Below are positions 36,776 to 44,786 of a DNA stretch of 64,000 nt, piece after piece (positions within the stretch are counted from its first letter, which is position 1; every line of letters begins with the position of its first letter). The stretch comes from Chitinophagaceae bacterium. Lineage in GTDB: Bacteria > Bacteroidota > Bacteroidia > Chitinophagales > Chitinophagaceae. The stretch spans positions 124,001 through 188,000 of the forward strand of contig JADKAZ010000004.1 in assembly GCA_016719015.1 (NCBI GenBank). The letters are read 5' to 3'. The notes under the pieces were generated by a model. It ran no database searches. It saw only the letters and a program-made list of their open reading frames with translations, and was not told where the DNA came from. A program made the translations under genes and the position numbers.

Positions 36776-37717
36776 TCAAGATAGACACCCTACAAGATGA
36801 CTTACAAGAACTATCACGGTGTTCAGATAAATTTTTTTCCCTATCCTTTTAAACTCTGCAATTTCTGCTGGAGACAAATTAGTCGCATTATCCCAAGTAT
36901 TCATTCCGTCAAGAAAGTTAATTGTAGCACCGACCATGCCTATCATAAAAGAAGCAAGACATCCCCCACCTATTTCTGCAGATGCTATTCTTCCAGCTAC
37001 GTTTGCATTTGCTAAATGGTTGCCTAATAAAATTATTTCTTCGTTGGTTAATGAATCAAAAGGTTTACTTCCAAACAAGCTTGACTTGGTAAAATCTATA
37101 GAACTTTCTGAAGCCTGGATGCTTCTATCTACGTAAGTATATACAGCATTACTATCAATATTGTAACTTAAAGCAGTTGCAGCCACGCCGTTTTTTACAA
37201 TAGACTTAAGAAACTCCAAATATTCTTCTTCGTTCAACTCAATTGTATTATTGAGAAAATCATGAGCTGCCTCAAGACTATCAGCTAATGGTATCGTTGT
37301 ATCTACAACCGCTTGTGAGTTGACTATGCAGTCTCCGAAAGTATTAAAAAATGTCGATCCATTAGTAACAATAAACGGGGCAATAGATGTTATTGTTATA
37401 GCACCAGTTGAAACTGGACTCGTTTGATAAAAAGTAGAAGAAGTTTGATTTGTAGTATTCCCTGTATGGACAGTGATTTCAAAAGGATGATCAGTGTTAT
37501 TTTCACCCTCATCATGAATATAGCCTTTCACAGTTACATCTGTTGTATAAGTCTGATTAAGCGTTACTATAATGCCAAAATAATTATACGGTCCCGATTG
37601 GGGAGTGGGAGAGGTTATTTCCACATTGATGACAGCCGAACAAGGAGTAATCTGGGCGTTTGATTTTATAAAAAATATTTGCGCCAAGAAAGCGAGGATT
37701 AGAATTTTTTTATTCAT
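36776..37717 (-). CDS. Exported protein with hydrophobic C-terminal region, unknown
   Basis: 313 residues. Signal peptide (NKKILILAFLAQIFFIKSNAQ), then a beta-rich domain of about 110 residues rich in Thr/Ser (VTVKGYIHDEGENNTDHPFE), an acidic helical middle (DSLEAAHDFLNNTIELNEEEY), and a hydrophobic Gly-containing stretch near residue 250 (GGGCLASFMIGMVGATINFL) plus a hydrophobic tail ending VSHLVGCLS. The two late Cys could bridge. No family recognised. The product may be membrane-active or surface-exposed; this is speculation. It precedes the barrel-like gene in the same direction. Confidence 0.65.
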   Translation of the reverse strand: MNKKILILAFLAQIFFIKSNAQITPCSAVINVEITSPTPQSGPYNYFGIIVTLNQTYTTDVTVKGYIHDEGENNTDHPFEITVHTGNTTNQTSSTFYQTSPVSTGAITITSIAPFIVTNGSTFFNTFGDCIVNSQAVVDTTIPLADSLEAAHDFLNNTIELNEEEYLEFLKSIVKNGVAATALSYNIDSNAVYTYVDRSIQASESSIDFTKSSLFGSKPFDSLTNEEIILLGNHLANANVAGRIASAEIGGGCLASFMIGMVGATINFLDGMNTWDNATNLSPAEIAEFKRIGKKIYLNTVIVLVSHLVGCLS

Positions 37718-37990
37718 AATAGTTTTTTTTAATTGCTTACTCTGATTAACGGTTTTCAGCTTTGCCCGTCCAATTAATTGTATTGCAATTTACTTTTATG
37801 AATAGGCGATAGAAAGTCCTCCGCTTTAATTTAGTTTCTTGAAACTTATATTTTTTTTCGGATTGTTATTTTGCAAAAGGTTGGCGGAACTAAATAGGGT
37901 AAAAAAAAATAGGGTTGAGGTTCCCTGTTTGTTGAAATTGAATTAAATATAAGATGATTGAGAAAAGTTAGAGAGGGAATAGTGTATATA
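37718..37990. other. Intergenic region, no gene seen
   Basis: About 270 bases of very AT-rich sequence between the exported protein and the thioredoxin-fold gene, with A and T runs around 37850-37910. No exact -7 box, hairpin or RNA gene was recognised. Confidence 0.35.
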
Positions 37991-39166
37991 CTATTTTAAT
38001 TTCTGCATAAGAAATTGATCAATTTCATTTATAGTTCCATTCTTTAAAATTATTTTGGATTCAGTATTTATCAGCAAATTAAATGGGAGGCTAATCACTC
38101 CAAATTGTTGAGCAACGGCATTTGAAAGTCCCTTGAAATCCGTTAAATGTACCCAAGGTGTGTTGTACGCCCTGATTACTTTTAACCAATTGGTTTTACT
38201 TTGAATTGTTTCTAATCCAATAGAAATAATAGTGAAATTGGCACCTTTATATTTTTCCCAAAGACGTAACATATCTGAATGAATACTGAAGCCTGTAAAT
38301 GAAGAACTATTCCAGAAATATATTAAAACAAATCTGCCCTTAAAAGACCTGAATGATACAGTATTTCCAGCAGTATCAGCCTGATCAAAACTCTTTACCG
38401 CCATTCCAATATGGAAGTTTAGTGCGCCTTCCAATAGTTTTTTGTATGCAATTGCTTCTGGGTATTTTTTTAAAGTACTTGTAAACTTAGACAATGTTTT
38501 TAGATATACCGCAGGGGAATCAGGGTTCCACGGAATACTATTCTTCAAAGCATATAATGCGATTGGGGAACCGGGATGAGTATTTGCATAATTAAAAAAA
38601 ATAGTTCTCAGTTTTTTAGACTCATACTCAGTTTCTAGTTTTAATTTATCTACACATTCTTTATTATCTTTTCTCAGGCAACTGAGCATTTTTGGATACA
38701 AAATTGAAAGCAAACTATCTCGGGATAGACTTGCTTTTTTCAGCAACTCAAAATCTAATAAATCCGGTGGTCCCGATATTGATGCCTCAGAAAATGATTT
38801 TTTTGCATTAATTGTTGTTTTGCCTGGTATTAGGAAAAGCTCATAGGCGTCATCAAGCTTTCCTTCATTAAATTCAACTAACAGTTCTTTGGGTAAAATG
38901 CTAATAATTTGTGAGGGTAATTTTATCGACGTATAAACATGAGCAGTTGCCGGTTGCCAAATCAATCCCTTAAATACTGCTTTATTTGAAAAAACATATT
39001 GACTGTCTATGGTTAGTCCTCCGAAAAAATCTGCATACTGATACCTTAAATAAATCTTTTTGCCCTCTAAATCGTTATTAACAAAGACTGTCAGGTTGAA
39101 CTCATGTAATTGTTTTTTTGCAAAAGCAGAGTAATTAAAGAGTAAAAAAAGGGTTAGTATTTTCAT
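37991..39166 (-). CDS. TlpA/AhpC-like thioredoxin-fold protein without CxxC
   Basis: 391 residues. A signal peptide (KILTLFLLFNYSAFAK), an N-terminal beta domain like DUF4369 (about 20-130), a helical linker, and a C-terminal thioredoxin fold (about 260-390: GNTVSFRSFKGRFVLIYFWNSS, later FGVISLPFNLLINTESKII with the cis-Pro in SLPF). Where WCxxC is expected it reads FWNSSSFTGFS, so both redox Cys are missing. Bacteroidota use such proteins in periplasmic thiol chemistry; this one is unlikely to be redox active. It starts 12 bases after the XRE regulator gene and is probably co-transcribed with it. Confidence 0.82.
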   Translation of the reverse strand: MKILTLFLLFNYSAFAKKQLHEFNLTVFVNNDLEGKKIYLRYQYADFFGGLTIDSQYVFSNKAVFKGLIWQPATAHVYTSIKLPSQIISILPKELLVEFNEGKLDDAYELFLIPGKTTINAKKSFSEASISGPPDLLDFELLKKASLSRDSLLSILYPKMLSCLRKDNKECVDKLKLETEYESKKLRTIFFNYANTHPGSPIALYALKNSIPWNPDSPAVYLKTLSKFTSTLKKYPEAIAYKKLLEGALNFHIGMAVKSFDQADTAGNTVSFRSFKGRFVLIYFWNSSSFTGFSIHSDMLRLWEKYKGANFTIISIGLETIQSKTNWLKVIRAYNTPWVHLTDFKGLSNAVAQQFGVISLPFNLLINTESKIILKNGTINEIDQFLMQKLK

Positions 39167-39178
39167 TTCAAGTTGTGT

Positions 39179-39427
39179 TTAACTATTTTCATTTTCTCTT
39201 ACTAATGTTGAAGGGTCAGAGAACAATAATTGTACTTGGATTTGTAGTGCAGAAGCTATTGCAAACAGGCGAAGAAGTGAAATATCTGCTCTCCCTGTTT
39301 CTATTTTACTAATAGATACTTTGCTTATTTCTATCTCTGATGCTAAACCGTCCTGTTTCATCCCTTTTAATTGCCTCCATTTCCTAATATTGTTACCAAT
39401 CTCTATTAGTTTAATTGAGTTCTGCAT
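39179..39427 (-). CDS. XRE-family transcriptional regulator
   Basis: 82 residues, a single helix-turn-helix of the Cro/CI type: GNNIRKWRQLKGMKQDGLA, then the recognition-helix region SEIEISKVSISKIETGRADIS. No further domain. The gene is the first of a probable pair with the CxxC-less thioredoxin-fold gene 12 bases downstream and may control it and itself. Candidate operators are the inverted and direct repeats upstream at 39536-39819. Confidence 0.9.
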   Translation of the reverse strand: MQNSIKLIEIGNNIRKWRQLKGMKQDGLASEIEISKVSISKIETGRADISLLRLFAIASALQIQVQLLFSDPSTLVRENENS

Positions 39428-39535
39428 AGAATATAGAATTTTGATGATATTAATGTATAGTTAGTTGCTTTATTTATTTTTTGCGGAAAGACCTCTACAA
39501 TCTAAGAAAATCATTTTTTCAGCATTCCCGTAGCA

Positions 39536-39576
39536 TTTGGTTTATCGTCGGCCGATACACAAAATGATAAACCAAA
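39536..39576. repeat. Inverted repeat upstream of the XRE gene
   Basis: TTTGGTTTATC (39536-39546) is perfectly inverted as GATAAACCAAA (39566-39576) around a 19-base spacer, about 110 bases before the XRE regulator start. It could be an operator pair or a hairpin. Confidence 0.5.
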
Positions 39577-39763
39577 GCTATTGGCACATAAAATCGCTAC
39601 AATAAAAAAACGGCGAGACTATTCCCGCAACCGTCCGTTATTTTTCCCGTTTTTTATTGGGATAAAACCCGGTAAATGGTAGCCCTAACCTGTAAACTTT
39701 TACCGCCCCTGCATTTCAATGAACTGTTATTCTCAAATTTCGTAAGATTTGATGAAAATAAAA

Positions 39764-39819
39764 ACGGGATTTTTCCCGTTTGAATACGAGAAGTTTAACA
39801 GAAACTAACGGGATTTTTC
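39764..39819. repeat. Direct repeat pair ACGGGATTTTTC
   Basis: ACGGGATTTTTC occurs at 39764-39775 and 39808-39819, start-to-start 44 bases (about four helical turns). The first copy lies in a palindrome AAACGGGATTTTTCCCGTTT. A related TTTTTCCCGT is at 39641-39650. Confidence 0.55.
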
Positions 39820-39860
39820 TCTAACTTGTAATGCAACTGCATAGCCATGTTACAAATCTG

Positions 39861-39884
39861 CTACATACCTACATACCTACATAC
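39861..39884 (+). repeat. Three tandem CTACATAC units
   Basis: Three perfect head-to-tail copies of the 8-base unit CTACATAC, ending 64 bases before the response regulator ATG. Confidence 0.8.
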
Positions 39885-39948
39885 TTTGGCCTAATTTTTT
39901 TACCAGTTCAGGCAGCTTTTTTTCTTCATTCTTTCAACCACAACCAAT

Positions 39949-40620
39949 ATGGGCATTAGTAAAACCAACGGCCTTGTCCGTATTGCAATGGCGGAGGACG
40001 ACCTCTCCATTCTGCAATTAGTAAGCAAGCATATTGACACACTTGAAAATTGTAAGGTGGTAATAAAAACCGCCGAGGGTCAGGAGCTTCTGGACAAGTT
40101 AAAAGAGAACCCCGGTGTTGAAATTGTTATTCTCGATATTGTAATGGATGGATTGGATGGGTACAACACGGCCGCTATTTTAAGAAAAGAATATCCTGAA
40201 ATTAAAATACTTTTTTATTCTGTATGCAAAACAGAACTGGCATTGATGCGGATGGTGGCCTGCGGCGGCCACGGCCTTGTAAAAAAAGGAAATGGCACTG
40301 AACATTTTAAAAAAGGTATAAAAACCCTTTTGAAAGGAAATTATTATTATCCTGACGGCGAAACGGGCTACACCAATTTTGCTAACGGAAGCTCTGGGGA
40401 TATTTTGTCTAAACCCACCCTGCTTTCCGCTTTAGAACTAACATTTCTTCAATATGCGATTACAGAACTTACCTACAAACAAATAGCATACAAAATGGAC
40501 AAAGAATTGAGACAGGTAGATTACATACGGGAAGGCCTTTTTAAAAAACTACAAGTACAGTCAAGGGTGGGGCTTGCAATACTGGCATTGCAAAGCGGAA
40601 TTATGCCGAAACAGGTTTAA
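39949..40620 (+). CDS. Response regulator, REC plus LuxR-type HTH
   Basis: 223 residues. The receiver domain (about 8-130) has the acidic pair (AEDD), the phospho-acceptor Asp near residue 63 (VILDIVMDGLDG) and the conserved Lys in LVKKGNG. The C-terminal 65 residues fit a LuxR/GerE helix-turn-helix (SALELTFLQYAITELTYKQIAYKMD...LFKKLQVQSR). It is a DNA-binding response regulator; no histidine kinase lies nearby, so it is an orphan here. The unusual upstream region with repeats may be its own control region. Confidence 0.9.
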   Translation: MGISKTNGLVRIAMAEDDLSILQLVSKHIDTLENCKVVIKTAEGQELLDKLKENPGVEIVILDIVMDGLDGYNTAAILRKEYPEIKILFYSVCKTELALMRMVACGGHGLVKKGNGTEHFKKGIKTLLKGNYYYPDGETGYTNFANGSSGDILSKPTLLSALELTFLQYAITELTYKQIAYKMDKELRQVDYIREGLFKKLQVQSRVGLAILALQSGIMPKQV

Positions 40621-40673
40621 AACTAATGGAAAATTTCCCTTTTCTCAATGCTGGAATTTTGCTCTCAACACCG

Positions 40674-40681
40674 TACTTTTG
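40674..40681 (+). promoter_or_regulatory. -7 box of atpG
   Basis: TACTTTTG, exact TAnnTTTG, 20 bases before the ATG at 40702. It supports the shorter atpG start and a promoter separate from the response regulator. Confidence 0.5.
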
Positions 40682-40701
40682 CCCCCAATTTAAACAAGGC
40701 T

Positions 40702-41586
40702 ATGGCAGGACAATTAAAAGAGGTTCGTAACCGCATCAAATCAGTACAAAGCACCCAGCAGATCACTAAGGCTATGAAGATGGTAAGTGCTGCTAAACTT
40801 CGCCGTGCACAGGATGCTATTGTTCAAATGCGTCCTTATGCACAGAAATTGCAGGAAATGCTCAGCAATATTGTGAGTAATAGTGAAGGTGGCGGAGCAA
40901 GTATGCCATTGGCCATCGAACGTCCGGTTCAGAAAGTACTTTTTATTGTTATTACCAGCGACCGGGGTTTGGCAGGTGCTTTCAATGCAAATACTATCAA
41001 GCTTACCAAATTAACAATAGCTGAAAAATACCCGGACCAGTATAAAAAAGGAAATATAACTATCTGGAATATTGGGAAGAAAGGGTATGAGCATTTTGCA
41101 AAAAACAATTATAAGGCTGATGCCACCTTTAAAGATATTTTCCTGAAGCTGAATTTTGAAAATGTGCAAGCCGCTTCTAAGGCAGCTATGAAAGCTTTCC
41201 AGGAAAGGGAGTTTGATGTGGTGGAACTGGTGTACAGCCAGTTTAAAAATGCAGCCACCCAAAAGTTTGAAGTGGAAAGATTTTTACCCATTCCCAGAAT
41301 GGAGAAGAAAGCTGGAGCCACCAAGGCAGATTTTATTTATGATCCTTCCAAGGAACTACTCATTGCTGAACTGATGCCTAAAATTCTTAATACTCAATTA
41401 TTCAAAGCAGTACTTGACTCCAATGCCTCTGAGCATGGAGCAAGAATGACGGCGATGGATAAAGCCAGTGAGAATGCCAACGAGATGCTCCGTTCACTCA
41501 AAATATCTTACAACCGTGCAAGACAGGCAGCTATTACAACAGAATTGACGGAAATCGTAAGTGGTGCTGCCGCTTTAGAGGGATAA
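40702..41586 (+). CDS. atpG: ATP synthase F1 gamma subunit
   Basis: 294 residues, the usual length. It forms the rotating central stalk of F1. The N-terminal helix (AGQLKEVRNRIKSVQSTQQI, TKAMKMVSAAKLRRAQ) and the C-terminal consensus (SEHGARMTAMDKASENANEML, SYNRARQAAITTELTEIVSGAAAL) are both clear. The ATG at 40702 is chosen; the longer frame from 40648 crosses the -7 box. The gene is not next to atpA or other atp genes inside this window. Confidence 0.96.
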   Translation: MAGQLKEVRNRIKSVQSTQQITKAMKMVSAAKLRRAQDAIVQMRPYAQKLQEMLSNIVSNSEGGGASMPLAIERPVQKVLFIVITSDRGLAGAFNANTIKLTKLTIAEKYPDQYKKGNITIWNIGKKGYEHFAKNNYKADATFKDIFLKLNFENVQAASKAAMKAFQEREFDVVELVYSQFKNAATQKFEVERFLPIPRMEKKAGATKADFIYDPSKELLIAELMPKILNTQLFKAVLDSNASEHGARMTAMDKASENANEMLRSLKISYNRARQAAITTELTEIVSGAAALEG

Positions 41587-41757
41587 TTTCTTCAATTTTC
41601 TCATTGGAATATGTTGATAATTTAGTTTTCACTGTAGTAATGTGGATTGTACATTCGTTTATTAAACTAAGTTCTTAATCAATTTTTAAATCACTTTTCG
41701 GTAACGAAGGAAAACCTACGTTATCGGTTAATAAATTCCCCTTTAGGGGCCAGGGGC

Positions 41758-42443
41758 ATGGAAATAACTAATCTCATACCGCACATCGAAGCGTTGATTT
41801 TTGCCAGTGATAAACCATTAACGACGTTGGAATTAACCGAACTGGTTAATAATGCCCTTGGTTTTATGGATGATAAAATCTCTCTTGACCAGGTGGAAGC
41901 AGCGTTGGAAGGTATTACTGAAAAATACAGTGCCGACTTTTATCCTTTTGAAGTAAGACAAAGCGGCGGTGGCTGGCAGTTCCTTACCAGGAAGGAATTT
42001 CATAAAACGGTGGCACAATTAAATGGAGAAAAATTCCTGAAACGTCTTTCCGCAGCTGCTTTGGAAACATTGGCCATTATTGCTTACAAACAACCTGTTA
42101 CTAAAGGCGAAATAGAATCTATCCGGGGTGTAAGTTCTGATTATGCAGTACAGAAATTATTGGAAAAGAACTTATCATCATCAGCGGCAGAAATGAAAAA
42201 GCTCCCGGGCAGCCGTTGATTTACTCTACCTCAAAGAATTTCATGGATTACTTCGGTATCAATTCTGCCGATGAGCTGCCAAAGATAAAAGAAGTGCTGG
42301 CAGAGCAATTAGTACAACCAACCATTGTGAAAGACACAATGGAAAATACTGATGAAAAGTCGGACGACACAGAAGTACTGGCCGTTACCGATAATGGAGA
42401 GTTGGTAGTTAGTAAAGAACAAGGAGAAGGGGAAGAAAGCTGA
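41758..42443 (+). pseudogene. scpB: Segregation and condensation protein B, frameshifted
   Basis: ScpB works with ScpA and SMC in chromosome condensation. The frame from 41758 gives the winged-helix protein up to SSDYAVQKLLEK and then runs out of family sequence; the frame ending at 42443 continues it. Adding one base after about 42168 (GAAAAG to GAAAAGG) restores ELIIISGRNEKAPGQPLIYSTSKNFMDYFG, the expected ScpB sequence, with no other change. Read that way the protein is about 228 residues with an acidic tail. Because both sides are well conserved in an important gene, a missing G in the sequence is more likely than a real pseudogene. Confidence 0.85.
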
Positions 42444-42520
42444 ACGTTCGACTTTATTTTATAAGTTGTTATGCCATTCCACCAAGGGATGGCATAGCTG
42501 TTTTAAGTATATTCGCAACT

Positions 42521-43735
42521 ATGCCGGAAAATTTATCAAAGGAACAATTACTACAAGCCGCTAATGAGTTTGGAACACCTTTATATGTCTATCATGCAGA
42601 AAAAATAAAGGAGCAGTATGAAAAGCTTACCACTGCTTTTTCTGTATTGGATACAAAATTCTTTTATGCCAGTAAGGCACTTACGAATATAAATATCCTT
42701 CGGTATGTAAAAAATATGGGCTGTGAGGTTGATTGCAGTTCTATCAATGAAGTAAAGCTGGCACTGCATGCAGGGTTTGAACCACAACAGATTCTTTATA
42801 CCTCCAATGGAATTGCTTTTAGTGAAATAGAAGAAGCCGTGGAGACAGGAGTGCATATCAATATTGACAGTTTATCTAACCTCGAAAAATTTGGAAAAAA
42901 ATTCGGGCACAGTTACCCTGTTGGGATCAGGATACGACCCAATATCATGGCAGGCGGCAATTTAAAAATATCTACCGGGCATGATACCAGCAAATTTGGA
43001 ATCCCTGTTGACCAGTTGGATACAATTAAAGATGTGGTGAAGGCAACTGATTTATTCATCCGCACTTTGCATATCCATACCGGTAGTGATATTAAGGATG
43101 TCGAAGTATTTGTAAATGGGATGGAGGTATTGTTTGAACTGATTCCACATTTTCCGGAACTGGAAGTGATTGATCTGGGTGGTGGGTTCAAAGTGCCCTA
43201 TATACCCGGTGAAAAAGAAACCGATGTTAAGCTCCTGGCACAAAAAATAAAAGAGACATTCGACAATCATCCGGTAGCGGATAATAAGAAATTCCAATTG
43301 TGGTTTGAGCCGGGAAAGTTTTTGGTAAGTGAATGTGGATACCTGCTGGCGCAGGTTACGGTAGTAAAAGATACCGGGCCGATCGTTTTTGCTGCAATTG
43401 ACAGCGGACTGAATCATTTAATACGGCCGATGATGTATGATGCGTATCATCATATTGAAAACATATCCAACCCAACTGGTGAACAGAAAGTGTACACCAT
43501 AACCGGAAATATTTGCGAAACAGATACATTCGCAGCGGACAGAAGCCTGAATGAAATCCGGGAAGGAGATTATTTAGCTATTCACAATGCCGGTGCTTAT
43601 GGTTTTGAAATGGCTTCCAATTATAACTCAAGGTTTAAGCCGGCGGAAGTAATGATAAAAGACGGCCACACATATTTAATCCGCCGGCGGGATGAATGGA
43701 GTGATTTGCTCAATAACCAGGTAGAAGTTTTCTGA
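42521..43735 (+). CDS. lysA: Diaminopimelate decarboxylase
   Basis: 404 residues. PLP-dependent decarboxylase making L-lysine from meso-diaminopimelate, the last step of lysine synthesis. The PLP Lys is in FFYASKALTN (about residue 52). The His-rich stretch TLHIHTGSD (about 188), the glycine loop IDLGGGFKVPY (about 223) and the C-terminal GNICETDTFA (about 330, with the active-site Cys) are all present. A near -7 box TATATTCG ends 5 bases before the ATG. It is monocistronic. Confidence 0.95.
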   Translation: MPENLSKEQLLQAANEFGTPLYVYHAEKIKEQYEKLTTAFSVLDTKFFYASKALTNINILRYVKNMGCEVDCSSINEVKLALHAGFEPQQILYTSNGIAFSEIEEAVETGVHINIDSLSNLEKFGKKFGHSYPVGIRIRPNIMAGGNLKISTGHDTSKFGIPVDQLDTIKDVVKATDLFIRTLHIHTGSDIKDVEVFVNGMEVLFELIPHFPELEVIDLGGGFKVPYIPGEKETDVKLLAQKIKETFDNHPVADNKKFQLWFEPGKFLVSECGYLLAQVTVVKDTGPIVFAAIDSGLNHLIRPMMYDAYHHIENISNPTGEQKVYTITGNICETDTFAADRSLNEIREGDYLAIHNAGAYGFEMASNYNSRFKPAEVMIKDGHTYLIRRRDEWSDLLNNQVEVF

Positions 43736-43740
43736 CTTTT

Positions 43741-44616
43741 TTATTGAACTGGTTTCACAGTAATAACAGTTGTCGTTTTTGATGTAACCGGCAATGTGCC
43801 AAACGATGCTTCTGTATTTCCGTTTGATTCTGTATTGATTGTTTTTTCCCGCATAATACCTGTTACACGGTCCAGAATAATTTTACCAGTTGACTTATTA
43901 TTCATTGTCGTAGTCGTTTCGCTGCCCATCATTTCAGCTTTGGTTACAGTAACTGAATTTTCAGCGAAATCTACCACAATGGTAGAATCGTTTATATCAC
44001 CAATCACATAAGCTGCATCCACTTTTCCGCCATTAGCAATATAAGAAGTGGTCCAGGCATCGCCTTTACCGGCTTCATTGCCCGGAAGTACTTTAAAAAA
44101 GCTGGCTTTTCCTTTTTGAGGTGGTTGCACAATGTCAACAACTTCTTTCATCATACTTGTTATAATAGCCATCCTGCTATCTGCCTGTGCCGAAGTAAAA
44201 CTCTCTGGCATCGCCATCTTTACATTTCCAGCCGGGTCTATAATCATATCATACTTTTTGTCCAGCATTTCTTTAATGGGTTTGCCAAACTGCCCGTTCA
44301 GGTCTTTAGGCTTGTCAGAATCAAAAGATTGTTTTTGACCCATCCCATCAAATGAAAAGGTAATTCGTTTTACAGTATGATTTAATGTATGGTTATCTTC
44401 TGTCGTGTTGGTTACTTTATAGGCATGAGTGCCGCTGGCATCCACATTAAAATCAATAGCCTGGCCCATCGCTTGTTGCGATATGGTTGTTTTTGATTGA
44501 AGGGTAATCTCAAGTGTCTGTCCCTGTTCAAACAGTAATTTGCCGGTAGTTTTTTGCGCCAAAGCAATGGAAGAAATACAAAGTATAAAAAAAGCGGTAG
44601 TCAGAATTTGTTTCAT
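43741..44616 (-). CDS. Exported protein, DUF6263-like
   Basis: 291 residues. Signal peptide KQILTTAFFILCISSIALAQ, then a beta-rich domain (GKLLFEQGQTLEITLQSKTT; HTVKRITFSFDGMGQKQSFDS) and a C-terminal part with GKIILDRVTGIMREKTI. The layout, a detergent-like lipid-binding beta fold with a late Thr/Ser-rich tail, resembles the DUF6263 family of this phylum; the match is from memory and not certain. Convergent with lysA with only 5 bases between. The ATG at 44616 fits the signal peptide; the frame extends to 44661. Confidence 0.7.
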   Translation of the reverse strand: MKQILTTAFFILCISSIALAQKTTGKLLFEQGQTLEITLQSKTTISQQAMGQAIDFNVDASGTHAYKVTNTTEDNHTLNHTVKRITFSFDGMGQKQSFDSDKPKDLNGQFGKPIKEMLDKKYDMIIDPAGNVKMAMPESFTSAQADSRMAIITSMMKEVVDIVQPPQKGKASFFKVLPGNEAGKGDAWTTSYIANGGKVDAAYVIGDINDSTIVVDFAENSVTVTKAEMMGSETTTTMNNKSTGKIILDRVTGIMREKTINTESNGNTEASFGTLPVTSKTTTVITVKPVQ

Positions 44617-44786
44617 AGAAATAATTAAAGATAATTCCCAAAGTTGACGATTCTTCGTCACAATCGTTGCAAAAGGGGAAAATAATTGTTATGGTATGTC
44701 ACCATTACCGGTCTACTTTCATCTGATCTTCTTACTTTTAATATCCATTGTTAGTGGAACTTTTCTCATAATTAAATTTTCTTATT

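Larger units (their letters stand above)
39428..39948. other. Repeat-rich regulatory intergenic region
   Basis: About 520 bases between the divergent XRE regulator and response regulator genes. No open frame of note. It contains an 11-bp inverted repeat (39536-39576), a 12-base direct repeat pair 44 bases apart (39764 and 39808) with a related inverted copy near 39641, and three tandem copies of an 8-base unit (39861-39884). It is likely to carry promoters for both genes. Confidence 0.5.

Noticed and set aside
42216..42443. Separate small gene of 75 codons after scpB
   Set aside because: Its sequence is the expected ScpB C-terminus; it is the second part of the frameshifted gene, not an independent gene.
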